A DNA stretch of 6,494 nt, from assembly GCA_947176685.1 (NCBI GenBank), contig CAMWRL010000102.1, forward strand, positions 1 through 6,494. The letters run 5' to 3'. Made by a program: the position numbers and the translations under genes. The notes beneath the pieces are model-generated. The model worked only from the letters and a program-made list of their open reading frames with translations, did no database searches and was not told where the DNA came from. Source of the stretch: an uncultured Ruminococcus sp. (GTDB taxonomy: Bacteria > Bacillota > Clostridia > Oscillospirales > Ruminococcaceae). This document shows positions 6,146 through 6,494 of this stretch, in pieces; within the stretch, counting starts at the first letter, position 1; the number at the start of each line of letters is the position of its first letter.

Positions 6146-6494
6146 ATGGCAGACAGATTTCAGAACGACAACAATACTGATAACCAGAATACATTGAATA
6201 TTCCGATACCGCCCGTCCGTCCGGACTACCGGAAGCCCAACCCACGCCGGAGACCTCAGTCCCGACAGCCAAATCAGTCCCGACAGAATACCAATCCTGC
6301 AAGTTATCAACGTCCATACAATTCAAGCTATCAAAATCCCAATACAAACTATCAACAGCATAATTCAAGTTATCAAAATCCAAACCGGAACTATCAGCAG
6401 AATAATTCAAGTTATCAAAATCCCAACAGAAACTATCAACAGAATAATTCAAGTTATCAAAATCCCAACAGAAACTATCAACAGAATAATTCAA
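6146..6494 (+). CDS. Asn/Gln/Tyr-rich tandem-repeat protein of unknown function, 3' end outside the window
   Basis: An ATG with a good ribosome binding site opens a frame that runs off the window after 116 codons. The first 45 or so residues are hydrophilic, with Asn/Asp then Pro/Arg-rich stretches (IPIPPVRPDYRKP, RRRPQSRQPNQSRQ). From residue 59 the protein consists of 14-residue repeats close to NSSYQNPNRNYQQN: four full copies and the start of a fifth. The composition (Asn, Gln, Tyr, Ser, with spaced Arg) is that of a low-complexity, probably disordered region with a prion-like look. No signal peptide or membrane segment is visible in this part. Such tails often precede a membrane or zinc-ribbon domain, but nothing downstream can be seen, so no function is assigned. 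It lies 78 nt after the ATPase-like gene on the same strand and may share its transcript. Confidence 0.75.
   Translation, partial: MADRFQNDNNTDNQNTLNIPIPPVRPDYRKPNPRRRPQSRQPNQSRQNTNPASYQRPYNSSYQNPNTNYQQHNSSYQNPNRNYQQNNSSYQNPNRNYQQNNSSYQNPNRNYQQNNS
6320..6494 (+). repeat. 42-bp direct tandem repeat array within the CDS
   Basis: Units begin at 6320, 6362, 6404 and 6446, with a partial fifth at 6488 reaching the window end. The period is exactly 42 bp (14 codons), so copy-number change keeps the frame. Units 3 and 4 are identical at the base level. Unit 2 differs at several positions (for example CGG for AGA, CAG for CAA) and unit 1 is most divergent, including Thr and His replacements. This gradient indicates expansion toward the 3' side by recent duplication. 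Confidence 0.95.

Noticed and set aside
6033..6494. Long open frame on the - strand across the 42-bp repeats, encoding repeated NYSVDSFCWDFDNL-like units.
   Set aside because: It is a by-product of a 42-bp period (a multiple of three) on the opposite strand. It overlaps the end of the ATPase-like gene, and the + strand frame has a good ribosome binding site and the composition of a real low-complexity tail.

Overview
The window looks like chromosome of a low-to-moderate GC Gram-positive anaerobe, most plausibly a Clostridia member such as a Ruminococcus-type gut bacterium. This is inferred from strong AAAGGAG-type ribosome binding sites, tightly packed same-strand genes, the TTGAAT-17-TATAAT promoter and the protein types. 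The genus cannot be proven from the sequence alone. All six credible genes are on the + strand. No RNA gene, CRISPR array, insertion sequence or attachment site was seen.

Region 1 (2-2758) is a tightly coupled three-gene unit. It holds the C-terminal 580 codons of an FkbH-like HAD-family glyceryl-loading protein whose start lies before the window, an 80-residue acyl carrier protein, and a membrane-anchored calcineurin-like metallophosphoesterase. The genes overlap by 8 nt and 1 nt, so translational coupling is likely. FkbH proteins of known function take a glyceryl group from 1,3-bisphosphoglycerate and load it onto an ACP, so the first two genes probably make glyceryl-ACP. No polyketide synthase is visible, and the final acceptor is unknown.

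Region 2 (2759-2872) is a regulatory gap. It holds a near-consensus extended -10 promoter and a perfect 10-bp inverted repeat whose right arm lies inside the promoter spacer. It also has a Shine-Dalgarno sequence unusually far (28 nt) from the next start codon, with a small hairpin between them.

Region 3 (2873-6067) is a two-gene unit: an RlmB/TrmH-type SpoU rRNA 2'-O-methyltransferase, then an 812-residue membrane protein 12 nt downstream. The second protein keeps the outline of a P1B-type ATPase: eight membrane segments, a shortened actuator region and a recognisable nucleotide-domain remnant. It has lost the DKTGT phosphorylation site, the CPx membrane motif, the TGE loop, TGD and GDGxNDxPAL. 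It is the most unusual object here: an apparent pseudo-ATPase with a roughly 250-residue hydrophilic, probably disordered N-terminal extension.

Region 4 (6068-6494) starts a gene with a good ribosome binding site whose product is Asn/Gln/Tyr-rich and contains 14-residue tandem repeats (42-bp units). It runs off the window end and its function is not recognisable.
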